This document shows, piece after piece, positions 50,825 to 59,751 of a stretch of 64,000 nt of DNA. Every line of letters begins with the position of its first letter. The stretch's first letter is position 1. Source of the DNA: Bradyrhizobium sp. S69. Its GTDB lineage: Bacteria; Pseudomonadota; Alphaproteobacteria; Rhizobiales; Xanthobacteraceae. The DNA lies in the NCBI RefSeq assembly GCF_009766005.1, contig NZ_LMUK01000051.1, positions 62,001 to 126,000 on the forward strand. The letters are read 5' to 3'. The notes beneath the pieces were generated by a model. The model was not told where the DNA came from and did not search any database. It saw only the letters and a list, made by a program, of their open reading frames with translations. A program made the position numbers and the translations under genes.

Positions 50825-52320
50825 TGGCGTTGCTCTTCAAGCAGTGGATTATTCGGGCCGACATAGAGCGGAACTCCGCGCAGGACGCCCTGAAATTCCA
50901 CCAGCGGGGCGCCGATAGTAAGGCCGCGGTTGTCGATACGATATTCGCGTATCGTCGACTCATGTGCGCCGGTGCGCTTCTTGATGATCGATATTGCGCG
51001 TCGCACCGAACCCACCGCCTCGAAATAGCGCAGCAGGATCACGGTGTCGGCCAGATAGGTGACGTCGACGGGCGCTTTCATGTCGCCGACGAGGCCGTGC
51101 TGCGCTACCGTCATGAACGTCGCCGCGCCCTGGCGATTCAAATATTGCAGCAATTCGTGCACGTGCAGAATGAGCGAGTTTTCTTCCGGCATCGCGGCCT
51201 GATAGCCGTTGAGACTGTCGATCACGACGGTCTTGATCGCATCGTCATCGACGCGGCTGCGGACGCGGTGCGCGAACTCGCCGGGCGAAAGTTCGGCCGC
51301 ATCGACCTGTTCCACGAACAATTTTCCAGCATGCCGCAGGCCTTCAAGATCGATGCCGAGACCTTTCATGCGCGAGAAAAGCAGGCCCAATTCCTCGTCG
51401 AACACGAACAGCGCCGCTTTCTCGCCACGCGCGATCGCCGCAACGGCGAACACGATCGACACCAGGGATTTGCCGGTACCTGCCGGCCCGAGCACCAGGG
51501 TACTTGATCCCTTGTCGATGCCGCCGCCCAATAGCTGGTCCAGTTCGGCGATGCCGCTCGTCAGCCTGCCGCGTGTGAACTCCGTGCGATGCTCCGACGC
51601 CACCAGCCGGGGAAACACATTGAGACCGCCGGTCGTGATGGTGACATCATGATAGCCGCCGCGAAATTTCACGCCGCGATACTTGATGATGCGGACGCGG
51701 CGTCGCTCCGCGCCGTACGACGGCGCCAATTCTTCCAGACGTAAAACGCCGTGGGCGACGCTGTGTACGGTCTTGTCGGCCAACTCAGCCGTGAGATCAT
51801 CGAGCAGCATCACGGTGGTGTTGAATTTTGCGAAATAATGCTTGATCGCAAGAATCTGTCGCCGGTAGCGCAGTGAGCTCTGCGCCAGCAACCTGATTTC
51901 GGAAAGGCTGTCGAGCACGACTCGGTTCGGCTTGGTACGCTCGACCGCCTCAAAGATCTGCTTGGTGGTCTCGCCAAGCTCCAGATCGGACGAGTACAAC
52001 AGGCTCTGCTGCTGCTCGGAATCGAGCAGGCTTTCGGGCGGCAACAATTCGAAGACTTCGATTTCATCGCCCAACACCCAGCCGTGCGAGGCGGCGCCGT
52101 CGCGCAATTCGCGCTCGGTCTCCGAGAGGGTGATATAGAGACACTTCTCACCGGCGCGCGCGCCTTCCATCAGGAACTGCAACGCGATGGTGGTCTTGCC
52201 GGTACCGGGCGCGCCCTCGACCAGAAACAAGTGGCCGCGCGACAGTCCGCCCGACAAGATATCGTCCAGGCCCCAAATGCCGATTTTGGCCCGGCCTTCC
52301 ACCTTTTCTAGAGAATTCAT
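50821..52320 (-). CDS. KaiC-like double-ATPase protein
   Basis: 499 residues from the ATG at 52320 (MNSLEKVEGRAKIG). Two RecA-like domains: Walker A GAPGTGKTT at 36-44 and GPAGTGKS at 278-285, with Glu pairs in the SETE region (66-69) and DEE (308-310) where KaiC has catalytic glutamates. The C-terminal part (ADTVILLRYFEA, HESTIREYRI) aligns with the KaiC CII end; at the phosphorylation site KaiC's Ser-Thr before TDTIILLQY is Thr-Tyr here (VTYLADT). kaiA and kaiB are not in the window. It is probably an ATP-driven switch acting on the coupled hybrid kinase. Confidence 0.9.
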   Translation of the reverse strand: MNSLEKVEGRAKIGIWGLDDILSGGLSRGHLFLVEGAPGTGKTTIALQFLMEGARAGEKCLYITLSETERELRDGAASHGWVLGDEIEVFELLPPESLLDSEQQQSLLYSSDLELGETTKQIFEAVERTKPNRVVLDSLSEIRLLAQSSLRYRRQILAIKHYFAKFNTTVMLLDDLTAELADKTVHSVAHGVLRLEELAPSYGAERRRVRIIKYRGVKFRGGYHDVTITTGGLNVFPRLVASEHRTEFTRGRLTSGIAELDQLLGGGIDKGSSTLVLGPAGTGKSLVSIVFAVAAIARGEKAALFVFDEELGLLFSRMKGLGIDLEGLRHAGKLFVEQVDAAELSPGEFAHRVRSRVDDDAIKTVVIDSLNGYQAAMPEENSLILHVHELLQYLNRQGAATFMTVAQHGLVGDMKAPVDVTYLADTVILLRYFEAVGSVRRAISIIKKRTGAHESTIREYRIDNRGLTIGAPLVEFQGVLRGVPLYVGPNNPLLEEQRQ

Positions 52321-52398
52321 CGTAACCCTGCCCTCATCCCCATACGAAAACCCGTGAGGGACCATCGGGTTCCCTGAAAAAATTACCGGGATCCGGAA

Positions 52399-52911
52399 CT
52401 ATTCGTCGGGGAAGAATTCAGGCCACATCGCGCGCCATTTTTTGGCGAGGGGGCGGAAATCATCCGGTCCGACCTCGTGGCATTCGGCGTCTGCGGCCGG
52501 CGATGCCCGAGGAGCGACCCAAGGAGCCACCCAAGGCTGTGCGCTCCTCATGAACATATGCGCGGCCGGCGTGAGCCAGCTTGTGTCGTCCAGCGTTCCG
52601 GCGCGAACGTTCATCGATTCGGGGCGGCTCTTGCGCGATCCGTAAATTCGCGCCCCGCAGTCGCCGCAGAACCATGATGCGACCTCCGCCCCTGAAGGCG
52701 ATAAATGGTGCCATCCCTTGGGCTCGCCTTTGGCGATGCGAAAACCCTTGGTCGCCACTGGCATATTAAGCGCAAACGCGCTGCCGGACGCTGGCTGACA
52801 ATTGGTACAATTGCAGGTGTAGAGCAGCAGCGGAAACGACGTAATCTCGTAGCGGACCGCACCGCACGAGCAGCCGCCGGTCAAGGGAAGCGTCGGACGT
52901 CTCTCACCCAT
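52399..52911 (-). CDS. GFA/CENP-V family protein
   Basis: 170 residues from the ATG at 52911 (MGERRPTLPLTGGCSCGAVRYE). Zinc ligands are typical: GGCSCGAVRYE near the N terminus, CNCTNCQPASG around residue 35, and FCGDCGARIYG near 85-95. The family includes glutathione-dependent formaldehyde-activating enzyme (which condenses formaldehyde with glutathione) and relatives of unknown role. It stands alone, 79 bp downstream of the KaiC start. Confidence 0.85.
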   Translation of the reverse strand: MGERRPTLPLTGGCSCGAVRYEITSFPLLLYTCNCTNCQPASGSAFALNMPVATKGFRIAKGEPKGWHHLSPSGAEVASWFCGDCGARIYGSRKSRPESMNVRAGTLDDTSWLTPAAHMFMRSAQPWVAPWVAPRASPAADAECHEVGPDDFRPLAKKWRAMWPEFFPDE

Positions 52912-52998
52912 GATCACCTCCGGCCGAAGATGCGGCCGGAGTGTAGCCCAAAACGATCGCCCGGCGACGTCGATCTTTCGCCGGAACCCGTTGGCGAT

Positions 52999-53772
52999 CT
53001 ATCGCTTCTCGATCACCAGGCTCTGCACGGCGCGGCCGAAATAGCCCCTCACATCCGCGAGCCGCGCCATCGCAAGCCCGGCGCCATCAGGGCCGATCCA
53101 CGATTCCGCATCGAGCAGCATCCAGTCGCCCACCGGCTCGCGCGCCATGCTCACCGTGAGGTCGGCATTGAGAAAGGTCCATTGCTCGAAATCCAGCACG
53201 GCGGAGGTGCCGTTGCAGAAATCCGCCGCGACGACCGCGCGCATGGCTTGCGAGACCGCCGCGCCCTCGACCAAAGGACGGTCTGCGCGGTACCAGATCG
53301 CACCGGGACCGGGCACGCCGAAGCGGCCGCGTGCGGCGCGCATCGATACACCCGTGACGAAAGCGCTGGAGGAAAAGCTCGGCTGCTCCTGGCGCGCCTG
53401 ATCGGGCCCGGGAAGCTCGACCGCGATGTCACCAGTTTCGGATGGCAATTGCAGCGCCTGCGTCTTGATCTTGAGCACATGGGCGCTGACCACGACGACA
53501 TTGCCGGCGCGCAGCCGAATGGCGCACAACTGAATCTTGCGCCCCTCGCGCAGCACCTCGCTCTCTAAGGTCAACGGCGCCACCGGCACCGGCCGCATCA
53601 GATCGATGGTGACGCGCGCGATGCGCATCGGCACCGCCGTCGGGATCGCCTCGGCGGCCCAGACCGCCAAAGCGGCCGGCGCGGAGCCATGCTGCATGCT
53701 GGGGTCCCAGGGACCGGCGGCGTTCGGGCTCGTGGTGACGCGATGGCCCTCAACGCGATAGATGGCGTCCAT
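52999..53772 (-). CDS. Acyl-CoA thioesterase-like protein (double hotdog)
   Basis: 257 residues in two hotdog halves, the TesB-like arrangement. The N-terminal half has GGG-free hotdog elements with PTAVPMRIARVTIDLMRPVPVAPLTLESEVLREGRKIQLCAIRLRAGNVVVVSA; the C-terminal half ends RLADVRGYFGRAVQSLVIEKR. ADFCNGTSAVLDFEQWTFLNADLTVSMAREPVGDWMLLDAESWIG carries the second helix-strand element. It is a putative thioesterase for acyl-CoA; substrate unknown. It is not clearly linked to its neighbours. Confidence 0.78.
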   Translation of the reverse strand: MDAIYRVEGHRVTTSPNAAGPWDPSMQHGSAPAALAVWAAEAIPTAVPMRIARVTIDLMRPVPVAPLTLESEVLREGRKIQLCAIRLRAGNVVVVSAHVLKIKTQALQLPSETGDIAVELPGPDQARQEQPSFSSSAFVTGVSMRAARGRFGVPGPGAIWYRADRPLVEGAAVSQAMRAVVAADFCNGTSAVLDFEQWTFLNADLTVSMAREPVGDWMLLDAESWIGPDGAGLAMARLADVRGYFGRAVQSLVIEKR

Positions 53773-53808
53773 TCAGCAGCTTTCTCGAAGCGATTTTTGT
53801 GCGGGATA

Positions 53809-54444
53809 TTATTTGGTGCCGAACATGCGGTCACCCGCATCGCCAAGACCCGGCACGATGTAGGCGTGATCGTTCAGTCTTTCGTCGATGGCGGCGGTCC
53901 AGATCGGGACGTCGGGATGCTCGGCCTGGAATTGCGCGATGCCTTCCGGCGCAGCGAGCAGGCAGACGAACCTGATATCGCGGGCGCCGCGCGCCTTCAG
54001 AAGCGCGGTCGCGGCGCAGGCGGAATTGCCGGTCGCCAGCATCGGGTCCATCAGGATCACCAGGCGGTCGGACAGATCGTTCGGCGCCTTGAAGAAATAT
54101 TCGACCGCCTGCAACGTCTTGGGATCGCGATAGAGCCCGATATGCGCGACGCGCGCCGACGGCACCAGCGCGAGCATTCCATCCAGGAAGCCGACCCCGG
54201 CGCGCAGGATCGGCGCGAATGTCAGCTTCTTGCCCGCGATCATCGGCGCCTTCATCGGCGCCAGCGGCGTCTCGATATCCACCAGTTCGAGCGGCAGATC
54301 GTGGGTGACTTCGTAGCACAGCAGCATTCCGATCTCGTTCAGAAGCTCGCGAAAGCCCTTGGTCGACCGGTCGCGCTCGCGCATCAGCGTAAGCTTGTGC
54401 TGCACCAAAGGATGGCTGACGAGATTGACGGGCGTGGCGGTCAT
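53809..54444 (-). CDS. upp: Uracil phosphoribosyltransferase
   Basis: 211 residues, the normal length. It makes UMP from uracil and PRPP. The PRPP loop is MDPMLATGNSACAA (about 132-145), the uracil-binding end PGLGDAGDRMFGTK is at the C terminus, and EVTHDLPLELVDIETPL (about 44-60) and FAPILRAGVGFLDGM (about 76-90) are family blocks. Its ATG overlaps the stop of the LLM oxidoreductase gene (ATGA), so the two are co-transcribed. Confidence 0.96.
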   Translation of the reverse strand: MTATPVNLVSHPLVQHKLTLMRERDRSTKGFRELLNEIGMLLCYEVTHDLPLELVDIETPLAPMKAPMIAGKKLTFAPILRAGVGFLDGMLALVPSARVAHIGLYRDPKTLQAVEYFFKAPNDLSDRLVILMDPMLATGNSACAATALLKARGARDIRFVCLLAAPEGIAQFQAEHPDVPIWTAAIDERLNDHAYIVPGLGDAGDRMFGTK

Positions 54445-55514
54445 GGAAGGCTCTCTGATACAGGGTTGCTATCGTGCGTCTCTTCGGCGAGCAACTTTCG
54501 TACCAGCGGGATCACCTTGCTGCCATAGAGATCGATGCTGCGCATTAGTTTCTCGTGGGATAGCCCGCCGGCGCTGTATTTCAGGTCGAACCGGGCCAGA
54601 CCCAGCGCCCGCACGGTCGATGCGATCTTGCGCGCCACCGTCTCCGGCGAGCCGACATAGAGCGAGCCGGTGGCGGCTTCGCGGTCGAATTCGGCCCGTT
54701 GCATCGGCGGCCAGCCGCGCTCGGCGCCGATCCGGTCGCGCATCTTTTTATAGTCCGGCCACAGCTCCTCGCGCGCCTGTTCGTCGCTGCCGGCGACATA
54801 TCCCGGCGAATGAACGCCGATCGGTAGCACCGGCTTGCCGAGCTGATCGAGCGCGCGGTGATAGAGATCGACATAAGGCACAAAGCGGTCCGGCTCGCCG
54901 CCGATGATGGCGAGCATCAGCGGCAGGCCGTAGCGGGCGGCCCGCACCACGGATTCCGGGCTGCCGCCGACCCCGATCCAGGTCTTCAGCGTCCCGGTTT
55001 CGATCGGCGGAAAAACCCGCTGGTTATGCAGCGGCGGACGCAGCGTGCCGCGCCAGGTGACGGCCTGCTGGCCGATCAATGCCGCGAAAAGATCGAGCTT
55101 CTCCTCGAACAGTTTCTCGTATTGGTCGAGCTCAAACCCAAATAAGGGAAAGGATTCGGTGAACGAGCCGCGCCCGAGGATCACTTCGGCACGTCCGTTC
55201 GAAACGGCGTCCAGCGTGGCGAAGCGCTGAAACACCCGGATCGGGTCGTCCGAACTCAAGACCGTCACGGCGGACCCCAGCCGGATGCGCTTGGTGCGCG
55301 CCGCGATCGCCGCGAGCACGACCTCCGGAGACGACACCGCGAAGTCGGCGCGGTGATGCTCGCCGAGGCCGATGAAATCGATGCCAAGCGAATCCGCCAG
55401 CACGGCTTCATCGATCACGTTGCGGATGACCTGCGCGTGCGACAGCGGCGTGCCGTCGGCGCGGGCTGTCACGTCGCCGAATGTATCGAGCCCGAGTTCA
55501 AGTTCAGTCGCCAT
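54441..55514 (-). CDS. LLM-class flavin-dependent oxidoreductase
   Basis: 357 residues of a luciferase-like monooxygenase fold. Typical N-terminal LELGLDTFGD and GLGEHHRADFAVSSPEVVLAAIAARTKRIRLGSAVTVLSSDDPIRVFQRFATLDAVSNGRAEVILGRGSF, then TWIGVGGSPESVVRAARYGLPLMLAIIGG, fit the FMN-linked bacterial group. Substrate unknown. It is coupled to upp by a 4-bp overlap; the two may share regulation rather than pathway. It is divergent from no gene; LysR lies 34 bp upstream on the same strand. Confidence 0.9.
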   Translation of the reverse strand: MATELELGLDTFGDVTARADGTPLSHAQVIRNVIDEAVLADSLGIDFIGLGEHHRADFAVSSPEVVLAAIAARTKRIRLGSAVTVLSSDDPIRVFQRFATLDAVSNGRAEVILGRGSFTESFPLFGFELDQYEKLFEEKLDLFAALIGQQAVTWRGTLRPPLHNQRVFPPIETGTLKTWIGVGGSPESVVRAARYGLPLMLAIIGGEPDRFVPYVDLYHRALDQLGKPVLPIGVHSPGYVAGSDEQAREELWPDYKKMRDRIGAERGWPPMQRAEFDREAATGSLYVGSPETVARKIASTVRALGLARFDLKYSAGGLSHEKLMRSIDLYGSKVIPLVRKLLAEETHDSNPVSESLP

Positions 55515-55548
55515 GTCGGTGGAATGCCTTTGTTGGAATGCCGATGAT

Positions 55549-56511
55549 TCAACGGCCCGTCCCGGCCGGAGCGGCGCGTTCTCGGCCGGATTTCGCGCTT
55601 GTCTTGACGGCGACGGCCGATTTTCGTTCTTCCCGAATCAGATCGACGAACGCGCGAAGCCCGGCGGTCATGTGCCGATGACCGGGATAATACAGGCACA
55701 GCCCCGGGAAGGGCGGCGTCCAGTCCTCCAGCACCGCCTGCAAGCTTCCAGCGGCCAGTTGATCCGCCACCCACCAGTCGCTCACAAACGCCAGCCCGAG
55801 ACCCTCAAGCGCCGCCTCGATCATCAAGCCGTCATTGTCGAGTGTCAGCCGGCCGGGCACGTCCAATGCCATCTCCTCGCCGCGCTTTTCGAATTCCCAT
55901 CGATAAAGCTTGCCACCCGGCATCCGCCGGCGAATGCATTCATGCGCCAGCAAATCCGCCGGCGATCGCGGCACCGATTTGCGTTTGAAATAACCGGGCG
56001 CGCCAACCACGATAAACCGTGAATCCGGCCCGCAGGGGACAGCAACCATGTCTTGCGGCACCGATTCGGCGAGGCGAATGCCGGCGTCGAAGCCTTCCGC
56101 GACGATGTCGATCGGGCGGCCTTCCACGGTCAATTCGACCTGCATGTCGGGATAAAGCCTGAGATACTTTGCGACCACGGGCCGCAGGATCAGATGGCCA
56201 GCGCGCTCCTTGAAGTTGATCCGCAGCGTGCCGGTCGGCGTCGCGCGAAACGCATTGACGTCTTCCATCGCGCCGGCGATCTCGCGCAGCGCCGGACTGA
56301 CCCGGGCCAGGAAGCGTTCGCCGGCCTGCGACAACGATACGCTGCGCGTGGTGCGATTGATCAGGCGGACGCCGAGCCGCTTTTCCAGCCCCGCGATCGC
56401 GTGACTGAGCGCCGACGGCGAAATACCCAATTCGGTCGCCGCGGCGCGAAAACTCCGATGCGCCGAAATCGCCGCCACCGCGTTGAGTTCGAACAGGCCC
56501 GTTTCCAGCAT
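55549..56511 (-). CDS. LysR-family regulator (CrgA-like)
   Basis: 320 residues. The winged helix (about 5-65) is ELNAVAAISAHRSFRAAATELGISPSALSHAIAGLEKRLGVRLINRTTRSVSLSQAGERF; the effector domain (about 90-295) begins GTLRINFKERAGHLILRPVV. The end is charged and Ala/Ser rich. It is divergent from an SDR gene at 56630 with a 118-bp shared intergenic region, the usual arrangement for a regulator of the divergent oxidoreductase. Confidence 0.92.
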   Translation of the reverse strand: MLETGLFELNAVAAISAHRSFRAAATELGISPSALSHAIAGLEKRLGVRLINRTTRSVSLSQAGERFLARVSPALREIAGAMEDVNAFRATPTGTLRINFKERAGHLILRPVVAKYLRLYPDMQVELTVEGRPIDIVAEGFDAGIRLAESVPQDMVAVPCGPDSRFIVVGAPGYFKRKSVPRSPADLLAHECIRRRMPGGKLYRWEFEKRGEEMALDVPGRLTLDNDGLMIEAALEGLGLAFVSDWWVADQLAAGSLQAVLEDWTPPFPGLCLYYPGHRHMTAGLRAFVDLIREERKSAVAVKTSAKSGRERAAPAGTGR

Positions 56512-56629
56512 TATGCGATATCCTGCATCAGGTCATCTCATTTTATACTGATTGTTGCATCAATCAAGACCGCTTATTTCCAGTTCGACGAGTTCAATCT
56601 GGCGAGATCAATCTGAAAAGGCAGCGGCC

Positions 56630-57478
56630 ATGGCGCAGACAAACGCAAAGACATTTCTCATCACCGGTGTTTCCTCCGGATTCGGCCGGGCGCTGGCCCA
56701 AGCGGCGTTGCGTGACGGCCATATCGTCGTGGGCACCGTGCGCCAGGAAAGCGACCGAGCGGATTTCGAGAAGCTCGGTCAAGACGCCCACGCGGTGATC
56801 CTCGACGTCACCCACACCGCGCAGATCGCGCCTGCGGTCGCCGCAATCGAGAAGAATATCGGCGCCATCGACGTGCTGGTGAACAACGCCGGCTACGGCC
56901 ACGAGGGCATTTTGGAGGAATCCTCGATCGACGATTTGCGGCGGCAATTCGAGGTCAACGTGTTCGGCGCGGTCGCCATGATCCAGGCGGTGCTGCCCGC
57001 GATGCGACAGCGCCGCGCCGGGCACATCCTCAACATCACCTCGATGGGCGGCATCATTACCCTGCCCGGCCTCAGCTACTACCACGGCAGCAAGTTTGCG
57101 CTGGAGGGCATCTCCGAAACGCTTGGCAAGGAAGTGAAAGATCTCGGTATCCACGTCACCGCGATCGAGCCGGGCGGCTTCCGCACCGATTGGGCCGGCC
57201 GCTCGATGGTGCGCGCCGCACGATCGATCGCGGACTACGACGCGCTGATCGAGCCGATCCGCAAGCGCCGCATGGAAGCCAGCGGATGGCAGATCGGCGA
57301 TCCGGCCAAGGCCGCCGCAGCGATGCTGAAGATCGCGCACTCGGACAACCCGCCCGCGCATCTTTTGCTCGGCAGCGACGCGGTGCGGCTGGTCGGCGAG
57401 AAGATGAAATCGCTGCAAGCGGACTTCGATGCCTGGAACAGCGTTTCGCTCTCCACCGACGTGACACCAAACGCCTGA
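56630..57478 (+). CDS. Short-chain dehydrogenase/reductase
   Basis: 282 residues from the ATG at 56630. The dinucleotide motif TGVSSGFGRALAQ is near 13-25, NNAGYGHEG at about 85-93, ITSMGG with the catalytic Ser, and YYHGSKFALEGI with the Tyr-x-x-x-Lys pair. The C-terminal half is longer and helical, as in the group of SDRs acting on lipids or ketones. A probable NAD(P)-linked alcohol or ketone oxidoreductase; it is 19 bp upstream of an NTF2-like gene, suggesting the pair acts together under the divergent LysR regulator. Confidence 0.92.
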   Translation: MAQTNAKTFLITGVSSGFGRALAQAALRDGHIVVGTVRQESDRADFEKLGQDAHAVILDVTHTAQIAPAVAAIEKNIGAIDVLVNNAGYGHEGILEESSIDDLRRQFEVNVFGAVAMIQAVLPAMRQRRAGHILNITSMGGIITLPGLSYYHGSKFALEGISETLGKEVKDLGIHVTAIEPGGFRTDWAGRSMVRAARSIADYDALIEPIRKRRMEASGWQIGDPAKAAAAMLKIAHSDNPPAHLLLGSDAVRLVGEKMKSLQADFDAWNSVSLSTDVTPNA

Positions 57479-57497
57479 ATCAACCGGAGCAACTGTC

Positions 57498-57869
57498 ATG
57501 AGCCACGACCGATCCACCATCGAAGCCCTGATTGCCGATTATTTCGACGGCGTCTACGAAGGCGATGTCGACAAGCTCTCCGCAGTCTTCCATCCCTCCG
57601 CCGATTTGCGCGGGCTGGAGAACGGCGAGTTGCTGGTTCGTACCGTGCCCGATTGGCTGGATCGGATGCGGAAGCAGCCCTCGGCCAAGGCCGAGGGCAA
57701 GCCGCGCGAGGATTTCGTCGTCACCATCGATCGCTCGGACGAATCCACCGCCTTCGTCAAGCTGCGTTGCCAAGTGCCGCCGCGTTATTTCACCGACTAT
57801 CTGGTGGCGATGAAACTTGGCGACGGCTGGCGGATCGTCTCGAAATCCTACCGCTACGATCTGCGTTAG
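57498..57869 (+). CDS. NTF2-like (SnoaL/DUF4440 type) protein
   Basis: 123 residues from the ATG at 57498 (CGGAG eight bases upstream). The cone-shaped NTF2 fold is indicated by IEALIADYFDGVYEGDVDKLSAVFHPSADLRG at the N terminus and DESTAFVKLRCQVPPRYFTDYLVAMKLGDGWRIVSKSYRYD in the second half, characteristic of the putative lumazine-binding subfamily. Role unknown; it could be an enzyme or a ligand-binding partner for the SDR encoded directly upstream. Confidence 0.88.
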   Translation: MSHDRSTIEALIADYFDGVYEGDVDKLSAVFHPSADLRGLENGELLVRTVPDWLDRMRKQPSAKAEGKPREDFVVTIDRSDESTAFVKLRCQVPPRYFTDYLVAMKLGDGWRIVSKSYRYDLR

Positions 57870-57876
57870 TAAGCGA

Positions 57877-58845
57877 TCACAACGCGGGATCGACGGCTTC
57901 GTCATATTCCTTCTTGAACCGCGCGATCAATTCGGCGGCCGGTTCCACCTTGCCGATGCTGCCGACGCCCTGGCCCGAGCCCCAGATTTCCTTCCAGGCC
58001 TTCGGCTTGGCGCGCTCGCCGGAGGCATCGGTGCCGAAACTCATTTTCGAGGCATCGGATTGCGGAAGATTATTCGGGTCCATGCCGGCAGCTATGATCG
58101 ACGGCTTCAGATAATTGCCGTGCACGCCAGTGAAGAGGTTGGAATAGACAATATCCTCGGCGCCCGAACTCGTGATCATCTGCTTGTAGCCTTCCACCGC
58201 GTTGGCTTCCGCGGTCGCGATGAAGGCCGAGCCGATATAGGCGAAATCGGCGCCGAGCAGCCGTGCGGCGCGAATCGCGCGGCCGTTGGCGATCGCACCC
58301 GATAGCGCGATCGGCCCGTCGAACCACTGCCGGGTTTCCGCCACGAAGGCGAAGGGCGATATTTCGCCGGCATGGCCGCCGGCGCCGGCCGATACCAGGA
58401 TCAGGCCGTCGGCGCCCTTCTCGACCGCCTTGTGCGCGAATTTCTGGTTGATCACGTCGTGCATCACGATGCAGCCCCAGCCATGCGCAGCCTGGTTGAG
58501 TTCTTCGCGCGCGCCGAGCGAGGTGATCATCATCGGCACCTTGTGCTTCTCGCACACCGCCAGATCCTGCTCGAGCCGGTTGTTGGACTTGTGCACGATC
58601 TGGTTGACCGCGAACGGCGCCGACGGCCGCTCCGGATGCGCCTTGTCGTAGGCGGCAAGCTCTTCCTTGATCCGCACCAGCCATTCGTCGAGCAGCGCCG
58701 CCGGCCGGGCGTTGAGCGCCGGAAACGATCCGACCACGCCCGCCTTGCATTGCGCGATCACTAGGTCGGGCACGGAAATGATGAACAGCGGCGCCCCGAT
58801 CACGGGAATCGACAGACGGCCCTTGAACAGAGCAGGCATGGACAT
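57877..58845 (-). CDS. Nitronate monooxygenase-like flavoprotein
   Basis: 322 residues of the 2-nitropropane dioxygenase/NMO TIM-barrel family. PVIGAPLFIISVPDLVIAQCKAGVVGSFPALNARP at the N terminus and GADGLILVSAGAGGHAGEISPFAFVAE (FMN phosphate and HGG-like region) are typical, followed by LSGAIANGRAIRAARLLGADFAYIGSAF. It uses FMN to oxidise alkyl nitronates, or acts as an enoate-type reductase. It is convergent with the NTF2-like gene and ends within 8 bp of it. Confidence 0.9.
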   Translation of the reverse strand: MSMPALFKGRLSIPVIGAPLFIISVPDLVIAQCKAGVVGSFPALNARPAALLDEWLVRIKEELAAYDKAHPERPSAPFAVNQIVHKSNNRLEQDLAVCEKHKVPMMITSLGAREELNQAAHGWGCIVMHDVINQKFAHKAVEKGADGLILVSAGAGGHAGEISPFAFVAETRQWFDGPIALSGAIANGRAIRAARLLGADFAYIGSAFIATAEANAVEGYKQMITSSGAEDIVYSNLFTGVHGNYLKPSIIAAGMDPNNLPQSDASKMSFGTDASGERAKPKAWKEIWGSGQGVGSIGKVEPAAELIARFKKEYDEAVDPAL

Positions 58846-58950
58846 TCGAAGGCTTCCTCTTGTGTTACCGGGGCTGTGCCCGCTTGGTTGGTCGAAAGAT
58901 GCCAGACATCATACCAACAAGGCAACCGGTGATCCTTGCACCAAGGAATT

Positions 58951-59077
58951 CGTCATGCCCGGGCTTGACCCGGGCATCCACGTCTTTGCTGAACTAAAGC
59001 AAGATAAAGACGTGGATGGCCGGGCATAGGCGAGCGAAGCGACGCCGTCCTTTGGACGACTATGCCCGGCCATGACG
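58951..59077. repeat. Intergenic inverted-repeat element (GTCATGCCCGG type)
   Basis: The ends CGTCATGCCCGGGC (58951-58964) and GCCCGGCCATGACG (59064-59077) are inverted copies, and the interior contains AAGACGTGGATG near its mirror CATCCACGTCTTT. From memory this is a dispersed family in Bradyrhizobium-type genomes. It fills the gap between two minus-strand genes, and no gene is evident in it. Confidence 0.7.
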
Positions 59078-59094
59078 ATGGGGATTCTTCCGCG

Positions 59095-59682
59095 CTACTG
59101 GCAGAACGCGCGGGTGACGTAAGTATCGGTCCGGCAATCGTCCGGCTTGCGCGCGCGGCCGGGGATCAGGACTTTCGCCGAGCAGCTCTCCGCCGAGTCG
59201 GTGGTGAGGCTCTTGCCCGCCTTGAAGCCCTTGCTCTGGCACAATTTGTCGGTGGCGGCCTGACAGTCCGGGGCGCCGTTTGCCGACGCCGGACACGCCA
59301 GGCGCCCGGTCACCATCGACGGCGTCGCGAGCCGCGACAGCGTGTCGGTGGCGTCCTTGGCCGCATCCTTGGCGCGCGCGTTGAGATCGTCGATGGTCTC
59401 GCCGGGGCTTTTCCACGCCGGCAGCTTGTCGAACATCTTACCGATTTCGTTGATCAGGCCCGGGTTTTCTTGCCGTGCGGGAGGATTGGTCGGCGGCGCG
59501 GCCTCGCTCGGCGCGGCGGCGGGCTGCTCGGGGGTGGCCTGCTGCGCGCCAGGCGAGGCTAGCGGCGGCGCATTCTGGCACAAGGCGGCGCCCACCGCGA
59601 TCGTCAGCACCAGCATCGCGGCGCCCGCGGGCGCAACAAGCCTCGCAGGTCGCGCGAACCAGGGACTGGATCGATCAAGCAT
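59095..59682 (-). CDS. Hypothetical exported cysteine-rich protein
   Basis: 195 residues from the ATG at 59682 (MLDRSSPWFARPARLVAPAG); a longer frame to 59718 is possible. An N-terminal hydrophobic segment (AGAAMLVLTIAVGAALCQNAPP) is a signal or anchor. A Pro/Ala/Gln-rich linker (about 45-80) precedes a mature region with several cysteines (LACPASANGAPDCQAATDKLC, then ESCSAKV, DDCRTDTYVTRAFC), probably disulfide-bonded in the periplasm. Unknown function; a similar protein style appears in Bradyrhizobium in my memory. Confidence 0.65.
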   Translation of the reverse strand: MLDRSSPWFARPARLVAPAGAAMLVLTIAVGAALCQNAPPLASPGAQQATPEQPAAAPSEAAPPTNPPARQENPGLINEIGKMFDKLPAWKSPGETIDDLNARAKDAAKDATDTLSRLATPSMVTGRLACPASANGAPDCQAATDKLCQSKGFKAGKSLTTDSAESCSAKVLIPGRARKPDDCRTDTYVTRAFCQ

Positions 59683-59751
59683 GGATCGCAGGCTACCCCT
59701 CAAGCCGGTGGCCGGCAAAGCACGTCAGGCCGCGACTAAACCACGCGGGTG

